Below, piece by piece: positions 1 to 11,355 of a stretch of 64,000 bases of DNA. The notes under the pieces were generated by a model. The model did not search any database, was not told the origin of the DNA, and worked only from the letters and a program-made list of their open reading frames with translations. Source of the stretch: Hofstenia miamia (Eukaryota; Xenacoelomorpha; Acoela; Hofsteniidae); the NCBI GenBank assembly GCA_900660155.1, contig CABFPE010000033.1:253732-317731 (forward strand), given 5' to 3'. The position numbers and the translations under genes are program-made. How positions within the stretch are numbered: position 1 is the first letter of the stretch; every line of letters starts with the position of its first letter.

Positions 1-234
1 CGGACAAGAACCGCTAGATGGATCAAGCTTAATTTTATCGATAATTCTATCCAATGCAGCCTCAATGGACGGAGGCTCTCCGGAAACAGTCATATATCGT
101 TCTTGAATTGGAGTGATGTCGGGCTTCTGCGATAGAATCACTTTGCTATCCGTGTCGGCCATTAACTGCTTTACTGTAGCACCATTCTTTCCAATAATTA
201 AGCCAGCAGTTGAGTTTGGAACCAAGACTTTGCA
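1..234 (-). CDS. Nova: Nova exon 4: KH2 domain (partial, runs off window)
   Basis: This exon encodes 78 codons in phase 0 and leaves the window at base 1. It contains an almost complete type I KH domain. It starts CKVLVPNSTAGLIIGKNGAT, where the GxxG RNA-binding loop is GKNG, continues through ILSQKPD and the ERYMTVSGEP strand, and ends IIDKIKLDPSSGSCP. The PNSTAGLIIGK, LSQKPD, VSGEP and DPxSGSC blocks are diagnostic of Nova KH2 and separate it from PCBP/hnRNP K relatives. The minus-strand acceptor is TTTTAG followed by TGC at base 234. GKNG replaces the GKGG usual in vertebrate Nova, and the loop is otherwise intact. KH2 contributes to recognition of YCAY RNA. Confidence 0.95.
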
Positions 235-3200
235 CTAAAATTAAAAAGTGATAATGAAAGCAAATGTGAAGGAAATTACATGTAAAAAATCACCGACACC
301 ATATGAATCATTAAAAAGCCATCCCAGCGTTAAAAATAGCAAATATTTAACAATAAAAATAGTAGCAATAGACATAATGAAAAGCTTGGAGTTATCCCAA
401 ATACATCAGCAACAAATTTAATTAAAATAGTAATGATTCATTCTCGAGTTAAGATGGGTGTCAAAAGCCCCAAAAAATAACGTGCAGAAATTTCTACTGA
501 CGATATTTATTCTCTGTCACTTAGACAGGATACAGGTAAAGATCTATAGCACTGTAAAACACTGTGCATTTGACAGGGAAATATAATTTTGTCATCGGTG
601 ATATACCAATGCCGATGTTGGGATGAGAATTTAATGACATTGTTAGTTGCTAGTGAATCACATAGATGATTGTATTCGGGCATGAGGTGCACTGATCGTC
701 TGACATGCTAAAAATCTCAGAGCGCAAATCATATCAGCGACTCAATAATTATCTCGTTTGCCCGCGGGACGCGTAATCCAAAATATCACACAATTAAAAG
801 CATGCCTTATAAATTTCCCCCTGCCGCACATAATTACATTAATTTGCTTCCAAAGCCATCACAGGTTTCCCAATGGACAGCATGGGTAATGGGATGTGTA
901 AAGCAATATCGAAATTTAACGTTCAGAGAAAATTCTATGTTAACTAAAGAAAAGTGGTACTTGAAGTTCAATTCCCGCTGCGCAAAAACAAGGCGCTTAC
1001 TGGGACACGCGGCGGGAATCACACTTAATGATTTCTGCACACAACCACTTGATTTAATGTCAATTTTGAATAAGATTAATTGTTGCGCAAACTTTAAAAG
1101 TTTTCCTGCACATCGATTTTCGAGCAAGAGATTAATTTATTTTCCTAGTGCCTACCCATATGAAAGCAATCGGTAATCGATAGAAATGTACTTTCCCAAT
1201 AATTCATTTGTTTAAGAAGTGTGAGGTTAAAAAGCAGAAATAAAAATCAGAACAGATGAGGTTGTAGAGTCTTTTTTACTTTAGGAAATGCATATTTAAC
1301 GCAAAGAAAGAGTTGTGTAAATATTTCATTCGAGAATTCATTAATAATTAACCATGGATGCCTTGAAAATATTTTCCATTGGACAAAAGATTTTAATATT
1401 GGATGCGACATTCTCCTAAGACAAGCACCTTTACGGATAAAACTACCAAATATTCGTCTGACAGCATGTACTGCCAATTTCAAAACCAATTTTAGCCAAA
1501 AAAAACTAGTTTAATAGTTGTTTATATAAATGATTACATATTTAAGATCGACATCAGGAAGTGTGAAATGCATACAGCAGGTGAGATGCGTGAAAAGAAC
1601 AAAAACAAGCAATTTCCCAGAAATAATACAGCGAACATGTCAGAAATTTGATTTCGCTTTTATCACCAGAAATGCAAGGAAAATACAAAGAGCAGATGAA
1701 GTGTAAAAACATTTTAAAAACAGTGAGTAGTAGATTTGCTAGTGTGACTCGACACACTCCTTGTCTTCTTTGTAAATATATTTCTGAAATGAATCACTTA
1801 ATTGCATGCATTTGCAATTATGAATTGAAGAGCAGTTTATGCTTACATCAGCTTAAGAAGGAAATGCCATTATTTGTACATCTACTGTAGTTGCGCTAAT
1901 CAATAACACTTTTTACAAAGGCGATCGACACATTCCCATTGTATTCACGTAAATAAATTCTGAAAATACAATAAAAAATGGATTATGCGCGTTTTAAATT
2001 GAAAAGCAGAAGAAATGGACACTACTTATGCGGTTGCATAATATTGTTTAGGTTCCATATATTATAATTGGCCGATCATTATATTACAAAGAAAATACAC
2101 CTATATTAACATAAATTTAAAGTTTTGATGTAATCAAACATTATTTTTGAACAAAATATTCAAAATCCTTTAGCCTTAAACAGCCTGGCATCCGTTGAAA
2201 AAGACAAAACCGGTTTTCCACATTTACAACTAATATTCTCCAAGTCTATTTCTAAATTTGAAAATCTTGGGACATGTGTAGGTCTATTGGGGAACATACA
2301 TTAATGCAAAGTTGAAAAATTCTATTAAAGCTTTTTGCTGTGGCAGAGATTGTTGAATAGATTAACAAATTTTCTTAGAAATTTTGGAATTTTTGAAAAA
2401 GATTTAAATTCTCGCCATACCTAATGTTCATGTATTCATAAGGGTTTGAGCGTATGGAAGCAAGAAAAAACTTTGACTGTTTCTTGAAATGTGCAAAGAT
2501 CTCTCAAACCCATTGAAGCTTGCCGTGCGCAAACCCAAAACCAGAGGTCGCAAAATTTTTGGTAGATCAATATAATATCAGGTCAATTGAAATTCATGAT
2601 TCTTAATTAATCAATTCAGGTCGAGGCCGAAGTCGATTAAGAGAGAAATAAAACAGAATAGCGTGGTGATTTCAGATTGAGCATTGCGTTAACATTTTTT
2701 GCGCTATAACTGTTAAAAAAACTTTTTCTATGATCATGAAATCACCATGCTGTTTAGGGTTGACATTATACCGGAGAAATTAAAGGGATTTATCTTAAAT
2801 TTGACAAAATCTGAAATCCCTAACTAACAAAAGCTACAGTCAATGAAAAACTTGGCAATCCAAATTTTAAGACAATCACAAATAATTGAAATAGAACAGC
2901 CCGTGCTTATTAGGAATCCTTGGAATATTTTTGCCTACTTGGCATGGGAAAAGGTTTGCAGATAGCAATTATAAGCATTAGGAGTGATCTCTCTGCAATT
3001 TATTTCCAGTGAAATTTACGACTATAAATTAGTCGTATTGTCTCAAATTTAAAAGACATTTCTTTCGTAAACATTTCCAAACTTCTCAATTATAATAACA
3101 TAACTTTAACATTATTGAAATTTTATCAATGCAAAATTGACATTTTACCATCCAACCACACTTTTCGAAAATATCATATTTTCTGAAAATTCTTGCTAAA

Positions 3201-6200
3201 AAGCATTTACGTCCACAGATCTTCCAACTCCGAAAATCTAACTTCATTTCATTTTCTTAAGATAATTTGACAAAGTCCACTTGGCTCTTTGCTTTGCCCT
3301 GTTCATCAAATTACACTAATCGAAAAACCCTCACAAATGCATGTCCGAAACAAAATATTTAAAATTTAAAAATGTGATCATTGCAAGAGAGCCAATGTTC
3401 ATTAAAATTTAAAATCTATGTACATTGCATGGTCATCTAATTATAACAAAAGCCTTTGCTAGGGGCTAAATCTTTTTACGAAAAAGGCTATAATTAACTA
3501 AACCACATTTCGTCTGTCAATGTACAATACAAGAGCTTGAAGGAGAAATCAATTCCAACCATTTTAGCGAAATTATCTTTAGAAAAAAGCCAAAATTAAA
3601 TGATTTTAATTATTCTAAATCGTAATGGGGAATTACACTTTTCATTACAAAATTAGCTCGGTTCTTCGGGAACACTCAGTCGCATGGGGTTAACTGATCT
3701 AAATCCAACGGCACTGGGACCTGGGACTAAGTATTTCAAAGGGACTGGAATCATAAATTAAGAAACTGTTACCAATTTATTTGAGAATATGAATCCTTAT
3801 TTTTGCCAATTTTGTTCAAAAGGGAAAAGACTAGGGCACCGAAAACTTTCATAAGATTGAGATCAACAGGACCCGACGAGACCAAATTCAATGGGTTGAA
3901 ATGTCTCTGGGACCAAAAACATTAAAAAACATGGTCCCACAGTACCCTAATAATTAGCCAATTCTGTAGCAATACAAAAATAACTTGTTCCTTATAGTTA
4001 TCAAAGTGGTATGATTCCAGTTAGAAATAGGATTACTGCACGATCGCTCAGCTGGCCAACATAATGCTGTTTATAACAGATAAAGCTAAATACTGTAGAA
4101 TTCCTAATCTTTGGTAAATTTTTCAAAGAGAAAGGGGAAATCAAAATGGGAACCTGTCAAACAGTCAATCAGCGCGGTGAAATTGGGAAGTGGCAAAACA
4201 GAATGTGTTGGTAGTGAAAATAAACAACTTTTGGTATTTGTCGGTGTGCGCCACATTTCTTCTGCCTTCACGGATTGTACATTCAATTGAAAACATTGTC
4301 AAGGTTTGAATATTTACGAAATGTGCTGGGAATTTATTAAAAGAGTAAACAAAGCAAGGCCTTGATAAACCACTTCTTAACAAGCTTTACCTGTCAAAAC
4401 TAAGTGTAACAACACGCCAGTTGTAACACTTTAATTAAATTCTATATTCAAGTACCAGTTTAGATACTTCGGATCTGAGTTCATGAAATTAATAAAATTT
4501 TGCAAAGTTCCGAAATGTTCCTAAACGCATTATTTGAAGTGAATTTCTATAGGTATAAATGCCTTCTTTGACAATGTATTATTTTGTAGGTACACAATAT
4601 TCTAAAGATTGAATAATGATAGCATATAAAAGTGGCAACTATGTAAAAATATAAAGTCTTCTGCTAAGAAAAAGTTTAGAAAAAACGCAAAATAATAAAA
4701 AGCGTTCACCATTAGGCTATAAGCAAACGAGGTAAGCATACACTAAAATGTTAGTTCACGGATGATAACAGAAATAACTGATTTAAAAGTGTCCCATTCA
4801 CATTAAATTAATAATGAGATAAAACCAGTTGCATGATAGATTATAACCAATCAGATACATGAAGGTTGCGAGAGAACGTAAAAATAGTCGTGCAGTAAAA
4901 CGCAAAATGTGATGAATTATGTAAAAAGCGGGCTGGCTCTACCAAAAACAGAATGTGGTTTAATGACTTATCACCAGCACACACGTTAACACCCTGTGAT
5001 TACACTGATAAAATGATTTGAATGCAGTACGAACCTAGGTTCTGATAACTTTCTCTAAAAAAAGAAGCGTTTATTTAGTTTTGGGCAGGAGATATTTAAG
5101 CACTTTCCCTAAGTATCTGTTTACTGTTGCGGCAGAAATATTACAAAATATAATATTCCACTTTGGCAACGAGTAAAATTTCAAAAAATAGTAACGTATT
5201 TACTAGATAGATTCCAGTCCTAGAATTCCAGCCGGATACGAGAACATCATCGGTAGAAATATGACGCTTTTCAAAATAGTAATTAAATTATTAGCTACAA
5301 GGTCATGTTAAAGAAAGTAACTGACAAATAATGGAAGTGAAGTCTCCACTTCATTTAGTTTAAAATTTCCTGGAAACATGCAATTTCCTTGCATTAAGGA
5401 GCTAAGAAAATTCGTTATTGACTGAAACGTAATACATAGAAACACAGCTTTTGTTATTGACAAACTATTACCGCTTTGCTGTTAAATTTCTTGAAAAATT
5501 GTTTTAAAGTACAATTTTTATAAGATCTTAAAACCCAAGTGAAATTTTTTAAGAAACAAGTTGAACATGAAAACAGTTGAACCCTAGTTTTTAATAACAA
5601 GAGGTATGAATAGATATTCTAAAAACAAATGGCAGAAATTTTTTTGAGGGTGTAAAAACAAAAAATGTCTAAAGATGACTTACTGAAATATTTTGATAGC
5701 ATGACCAGTTGCAGACATTCAGATATGATGCTTAAAGTTAAAATTTAAAACTCTACATGCCAAACGTAAGTCATTTTAGGATACATTTTTCAAATCCAAA
5801 TTGAAGTGCAATAGACAAAGAAATATCCCAGCTTAAAACTGACAAGATTTTTTTATTGTTGAAACGACATTACAATGAAAAGTAAAGAATTTTTCTTTTA
5901 TAATTACAGTGGTAAAAGATTAGCAAAGTTGAAGCCGATTGACCATAAACTTTTCGAGGAATCTTAAATGCGTTTAGGGGGGCGACCGCTCTCCCTTTCA
6001 GGGCCAACTGTAAACACTTAATTAAAATTTTCTCTTTTCCTAAAATTGAAAATAGTTCACTTTAATTCAAGATGTCATCAATCGATTTGCTGGTAAAACA
6101 GACGATTGCATTTTGTGTAAATATACTTTGGTTCAAAAACTTTTTGTTTAGTTTTTTTCTGCAAATATGGGTGTCGGACCCCTCATTCGTTTTAAAAATC

Positions 6201-6690
6201 CAAAACGCGCCTCTGCAAAAGACAGAAAAGAAAAGATGTGAAAATCAAAGACATTAAGCTACGACACAAGTGTCGCATATTTCAAGGTATGAGCTTTGAT
6301 ATTTGCTTCAAACAGACACCTCAGCAATGTTTTTCTACGATAAAAATTATCACTTCAAACATTCCTAAAGCATACTCTATATTAAAATGGTTTGAAAAAA
6401 AATATAAGTATTGAAGCAGCAAAAATCCACATAAGTTATGCTGGTTAAAGTTTAACTTTGAAATTATTTGATAAACGTCATAATGCGGGAAGTAATGCAA
6501 AAAATAATTGTAGACAATAATAAATAACACCAAGTTTCACTATCAAATGTCTGAAAGCAATCAATTGCTTTTTAAATGTGAAACAGCCACGTCACAATTT
6601 CCATCACGTGTGCTGACAGCAGATAAATATATGCCAATCGATCCCATTAAAACTTTGCTCTCTTTTAATCAATGCAAGTTCAATCTATGC

Positions 6691-6728
<38 letters not shown>

Positions 6729-6939
6729 ATAGGATTCTGTAGTATTATCTTCTATGGGATATACTTGTCCTAGTTCCATTGGAGCTAGGATAAGTATCGT
6801 ATTAGGATTAGGAGCATAATCTAAGAGAAACTAGAAACACAGGTTTTAGAATTTATGCAAAGACAACCAGGTGCTTAATGAGGCTACTAATGGAACGGTA
6901 CTGGAACCAAAGCTAATGGAACTAAGTAGAACTGCATCC

Positions 6940-6973
<34 letters not shown>

Positions 6974-7145
6974 NNNNNNNNNNNNNNNNNNNNNNNNNNN
7001 NNNNNNNNNNNNNNNNNNNNNNNNNNNNNNNNNNNNNNNNNNNNNNNNNNNNNNNNNNNNNNNNNNNNNNNNNNNNNNNNNNNNNNNNNNNNNNNNNNNN
7101 NNNNNNNNNNNNNNNNNNNNNNNNNNNNNNNNNNNNNNNNNNNNN
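6974..7145. other. Assembly gap inside a (TA)n microsatellite
   Basis: A run of 172 N is bracketed by (TA)n on both sides (6942-6973 and 7146-7160), so the gap is an unresolved TA microsatellite. The N count may be an estimate. Apparent reading frames across it are meaningless. Confidence 0.95.
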
Positions 7146-8105
7146 TATATATATATATATTTGTTCTTTAAATTGTATGACTCTACAGACAATGCATTAT
7201 TTCAAAGCATCATATTATTAACAGATTTGAATTTACGCGATCTATTGCAATTCTAAATGTTAATATGCATTGTGTAGCCCGAATTGATGAATTGATAAAC
7301 TCAGCAAAGTTTTGGTCACTTAGATTCAAGGATAATGAAATATTCTCTAGGCGAAAGCACTAGTCAATGCAAGTGTTAAGAGTAAATACGACGAGGGAAA
7401 CTTGTAATTGCTCAGCTGTGGTGATAAACCGAGAGTTCAATTAATTACCAAACGAATTTATTAGCAACTTCCGACAGTTTGATAAAATGGGATGAGATTC
7501 TATTAAAAGATAGCCTATGTTAACAGTAACCTTTCATACATATCAAATATAGCTCAAACATGAAATTTGCAGGAACTGAGAAATTAAACTTAACAAGAAA
7601 TGCCCTGATAATAAATGTGAAGTTCAGATGTTCCAAGGAAGTCTCGCATCTTAAATTCTTCTTATGATGTGATTGTATATACCAGATACTAATGTCATTT
7701 GGTCTCTAAACCTCAAGTAGAACATAGATGATTAAAGGCTCTGAAGTTATTTGAAAATTGCAATTAATAGTTAAAGGAAAGTGAATTGTATATTTCAGAC
7801 GATGCGCATAATAATGAATCATAAAGCAAAACCTCTATTAAAGCATTTTACGTTTATTGACGTTTTTACAGGAATAAATTTTCCATGTGGCATGCTTACA
7901 TTGCGCATAAATGGAATAGTCAGCAAAAGCCAATAACTGAGAAATAATTGGACAGATAATGTGAAAACAAGTGTTGTAATTGTATACAATATTTTTGGTA
8001 CATAGATGTCAAATGCCTGCGATAAACTAGTTTTGAATTTAAATACATGGGACACATTCCATTAAATACGAATTGAACTACTAGCGTTAAGATNTTCTCG
8101 TTTAG

Positions 8106-8257
8106 ATTCCAAGGAACGGATAGTCCTGATTGTTGGATCCGTCAGAGCGCTTCGCATTTCTGCGAAATTTATTCAGGAGAAAATCCGAGAAGCCGTTCAC
8201 TTATTTGGCGCCAAATTGCAAGACGAGACACCTCCTCCCGAAGAACGCGCTAAACAG
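8106..8257 (+). pseudogene. Plus-strand mirror copy of Nova exon 3
   Basis: This is the left-arm copy of exon 3. It reads forward on the plus strand and keeps the TTTAG acceptor and the CAG|GTAATT donor. It encodes the same 50 residues from SKERIVLIVG to PPPEERAKQ. Every other Nova exon here is on the minus strand, so this copy cannot join the transcript in the assembled orientation. It is either an assembly artefact or an inverted partial duplication without a partner exon, and should not be annotated as a second gene. Confidence 0.85.
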
Positions 8258-8452
8258 GTAATTGTTTACACTTGTTAGGAAAGCACGTTAATGTGGGAAC
8301 AAACAGACATCCAACAATCAAATTGATTGGATTCCTCTCTAAAATGATTTTGATCAATTTACGATTTTATATCGATTGCAATTTTCAATATTAACATTAA
8401 TCGTAGCCATAAAACAGTCCTAATAAGCATTAAATTATTTAATTCTAAGATA

Positions 8453-8497
<45 letters not shown>

Positions 8498-8687
8498 TAG
8501 AATTAAATAATTTAATGCTTATTAGGACTGTTTTATGGCTACGATTAATGTTAATATTGAAAATTGCAATCGATATAAAATCGTAAATTGATCAAAATCA
8601 TTTTAGAGAGGAATCCAATCAATTTGATTGTTGGATGTCTGTTTGTTCCCACATTAACGTGCTTTCCTAACAAGTGTAAACAATTAC

Positions 8688-8839
8688 CTGTTTAGCGCGT
8701 TCTTCGGGAGGAGGTGTCTCGTCTTGCAATTTGGCGCCAAATAAGTGAACGGCTTCTCGGATTTTCTCCTGAATAAATTTCGCAGAAATGCGAAGCGCTC
8801 TGACGGATCCAACAATCAGGACTATCCGTTCCTTGGAAT
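8688..8839 (-). CDS. Nova: Nova exon 3: second half of KH1 plus linker
   Basis: This 152-nt exon enters in phase 1 and leaves in phase 0. It completes KH1 with SKERIVLIVGSVRALRISAK, matching the ERVCLIxGxxxAL strand and helix of Nova KH1. It continues with FIQEKIREAV, which aligns with the FIAEKIRE helix. It then gives an acidic, proline-containing linker ending PPPEERAKQ, comparable to the RIKQ/RAKQ end of the homologous vertebrate exon. The acceptor is TCTCGTTTAG and the donor is CAG|GTAATT. The junction with exon 2 reads FYP-Y-SKER, one residue shorter than the FYPGTTER of vertebrates, and the Gly after Pro is not present. The exon lies inside a 378-bp-arm palindrome, so coverage should be confirmed. 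Confidence 0.93.
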
Positions 8840-11188
8840 CTAAACGAGAAATGAACTTTGATTTAGTGTTAAGTTTTGAAGCGACTTAAAAATAGATATC
8901 CATTGTCCACATTGCAAATGCTGTGTGAAAACAAAACTTTATTAGAAAAATTAATTGAAAGCATTGACACATCGGTGACAAAAAGCAGCAATAAAAAATC
9001 AACTTATATAGCACGGAACAACTGCTAAAAGGCAATTTAAGAACATTTGACGTTGCCACTTCAAATTGTAAATATGGAGAAAATTTCTATTATTGCAATG
9101 ACTAATGGCTTATTCTTTGCATCTATCATTTATTATATTTAAATTACATTTTCAAATTAAAAACTTTTCTAGAATAAATGTTGAATTTCTCACTAGGTCA
9201 TTGGATCACCTGAAGATATATCACCCTAAAAATTCCCCCTGGACAAATGTCCCCTTCATTTCTTAGTCTTAAACCCTAACCCAAAATCTTATTTTCCCAT
9301 TATTTGAGAGACAAACCATAAACGCAGTGACAAATCGGTGTTTCCTAAACCTAAATCCTTACCCTAACCCAAAAAATAAAAATTAAAGAATTTTCCACAC
9401 CTGAAGATTTATGACCTATTGAACTTTGGGATGACAGATCTTTATGTGACCCAAATCATTAAAGGTATTTTCTAAAATGCAGCAAATAAAGCATATATCT
9501 GGATATGGAAATATTGAAAAGATTCAGAAAATGTTCTTTATTCCTATGAAGTAACCATCATGATCTCCTTATTTGATTTTCTTCTCATGATATTTCGTAG
9601 TCAAGACATGACTTATACTCATAAGCGAAATCAGTTACGTTTTAATTGATTTAGCACCACTTGAGATTGTATAAAGAGCATTTGAAAAGATCGGAATTTT
9701 AAATAATTTTGACGTTGCAATTTGAATTCTGGTAACGACTTTAAAGAAGCGTTCGTCCGGAAACGTAACTCTCATGAGATCAAATCGTTCCACTCATCAC
9801 AATTGCATCATACTAAATTTATATCTCGCTTTAATAAAACAAACCACAAAGGTCAGCATTTCATTGCAACCGTCTCATAAATGGCGGGAAGAATTTCACA
9901 TTTTAGGCTTACTTTATACACCTTAGAAATCTTGCATTTATCCATAAATTGATTGAAAAATTTACAACCAATGGTCAATTTACTTCAAATCACGGCAGTT
10001 GATTGATGGACATTATTTAAACTATACCTTGAATAATTTTAACTCAATCATGGTCTTTAGTTCCATTGTGTATTTTGTTGCATAAAGGAACGCACATGTC
10101 TCAATATGGATTTGAAGATATTCAAAAAGAAAGGACAGATCAAATACACAAGCAAGATCACAATTTTGTTAAACCTATTCGATCGGAGGGGTCTGGACTT
10201 CCTCCAATATTAAACCTTTGATTAAAGTTGTGGAAGTTTCTTAATGAGATCTGGTGAATTTCCCAATTTTATAACAAATATTTTTTAAATATGCGAATTT
10301 TAATCCTGGTATTGTTTTATAACAGGGTGGTAGTCTTCCCAATTTTTACAAAACATTGTTGTTGTTGTTAATATGAAAAAACTAAGTAAAATAAGCAAAA
10401 CTATTATATTTGATGAATTAAGAATGAATTCTAATAAATTCCATCATTTCCAAATGCCAAAACCAATATTTAATGTACCAACACTTAGATATAATGACGT
10501 CATGAAAATAATGATGACATCAAATTCTAGGCATTCTAAGCTAAAATCACAAATATCAAAAAGATCTGTGTAAATGCAATGTTTCGCTCAATATAATCTA
10601 TTCAGAGTTAGATACGGGAGGGGAAGAATCCCCCCCCCCTTCTCAAACTTGAGAAGAACAAGAAAGCCCAGGTCGAATAGGTTAACCAAACACGTAACAT
10701 TTTGAAGACCAATAATTTTTTAATAAATTTAGGAAAATATTCAACCAAGATAATTGAAATAAATGTTCAACAGTGTTGTATTACAACAGATTATCTTGAA
10801 AAGAACGATCAGGATAACGGAACTTTGAAGCAATACAACATTGTAAAAAAATTAATAGGCTTATAAATGAATGTTGCAAATAATGTTAGTTTATAAATTA
10901 TGTTTAAACCAACTATTGAAAATGTTGTTCCTTTTCATTGTATACTTCAGAGGAATATTTCTGTTGGTTTTCCAAAAAAACTTAAAGTATATCTGCTAAT
11001 AGTATCCAAAATGTGAAAAAACCATCGCCCCTGAATTTGCAACTTAAATAGGTTTGGCCAGTCTATGTTAGGAAACAGAAACAGTTGAAGCCAACTGCTA
11101 GGAGACTTAGAATATGAAAATTCAATTTCTAATATTTGCAAGTGTTCTTCAGGAACAACAATACTCTTTAGTACAAATGCTTACTATT

Positions 11189-11355
11189 CAGTGCGGCGGA
11201 AGCTAGGGGCAATTGCCCCCCCCAATTCAAAATTTCCAAAAAAATGTCCTTAAACTATATAATTCAAACAGTATAAATCCTGTTAGTTACTGTATATGCT
11301 GTGTATTAAATGTAACTTACCCCCCCCCTAACCAAAATTTGTTCCACCGGCGCTC
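11189..11355. mobile_element. hAT-type MITE, 167 bp
   Basis: It starts CAGTGCGGCGGAAGC and ends with the imperfect inverted counterpart GTTCCACCGGCGCTC. The flanks TTACTATT (11181-11188) and TTACAATT (11356-11363) match at 7 of 8 positions, the 8-bp duplication typical of hAT elements. C-runs just inside both ends resemble other elements in this window. There is no coding capacity. Confidence 0.65.

Larger units (their letters stand above)
235..8687 (-). other. Nova: Nova intron 3
   Basis: This is the 8.45-kb intron between the KH1-linker exon and the KH2 exon, bounded by CAG|GTAATT on the donor side and TTTTAG on the acceptor side. It holds no recognisable gene. Bases 235-6690 are mostly unstructured AT-rich sequence. 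Bases 700-1150 are less AT-rich and could hold a regulatory element, but I see no motif to name. (TA)n tracts lie at 6697-6725 and around the N gap at 6974-7145. The end next to exon 3 is a large inverted duplication (8095-8850). I could not identify the alternatively used NLS exon known between KH1 and KH2 in vertebrate Nova. Confidence 0.85.
8095..8850. repeat. Large inverted duplication centred on a (TA)n tract, containing exon 3 twice
   Basis: Bases 8095-8472 read as the reverse complement of 8473-8850, with no mismatch that I noticed. The centre is a (TA)n tract at about 8450-8496, itself palindromic. A single N sits immediately left of the left arm (8094). The right arm joins intron 2 sequence through a normal acceptor and carries the functional-orientation exon 3. 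The left arm carries the same exon on the wrong strand. Near-perfect arms ending at an N suggest an assembly fold-back or an unmerged contig end. A recent real inverted duplication is the alternative. Confidence 0.9.

Noticed and set aside
802-1176. 124-codon plus-strand open frame in intron 3
   Set aside because: No recognisable domain or splice context, and an equally open frame exists on the other strand. More likely a compositional effect.
6871-7221. Open frames reading poly(Ile-Tyr) across N runs, also at 21089-21383 and 40896-41105
   Set aside because: They are translations of (TA)n and unknown bases.
9230-9390. CCCTAA-like repeats resembling telomeric sequence
   Set aside because: Only a few scattered degenerate units, with no array.
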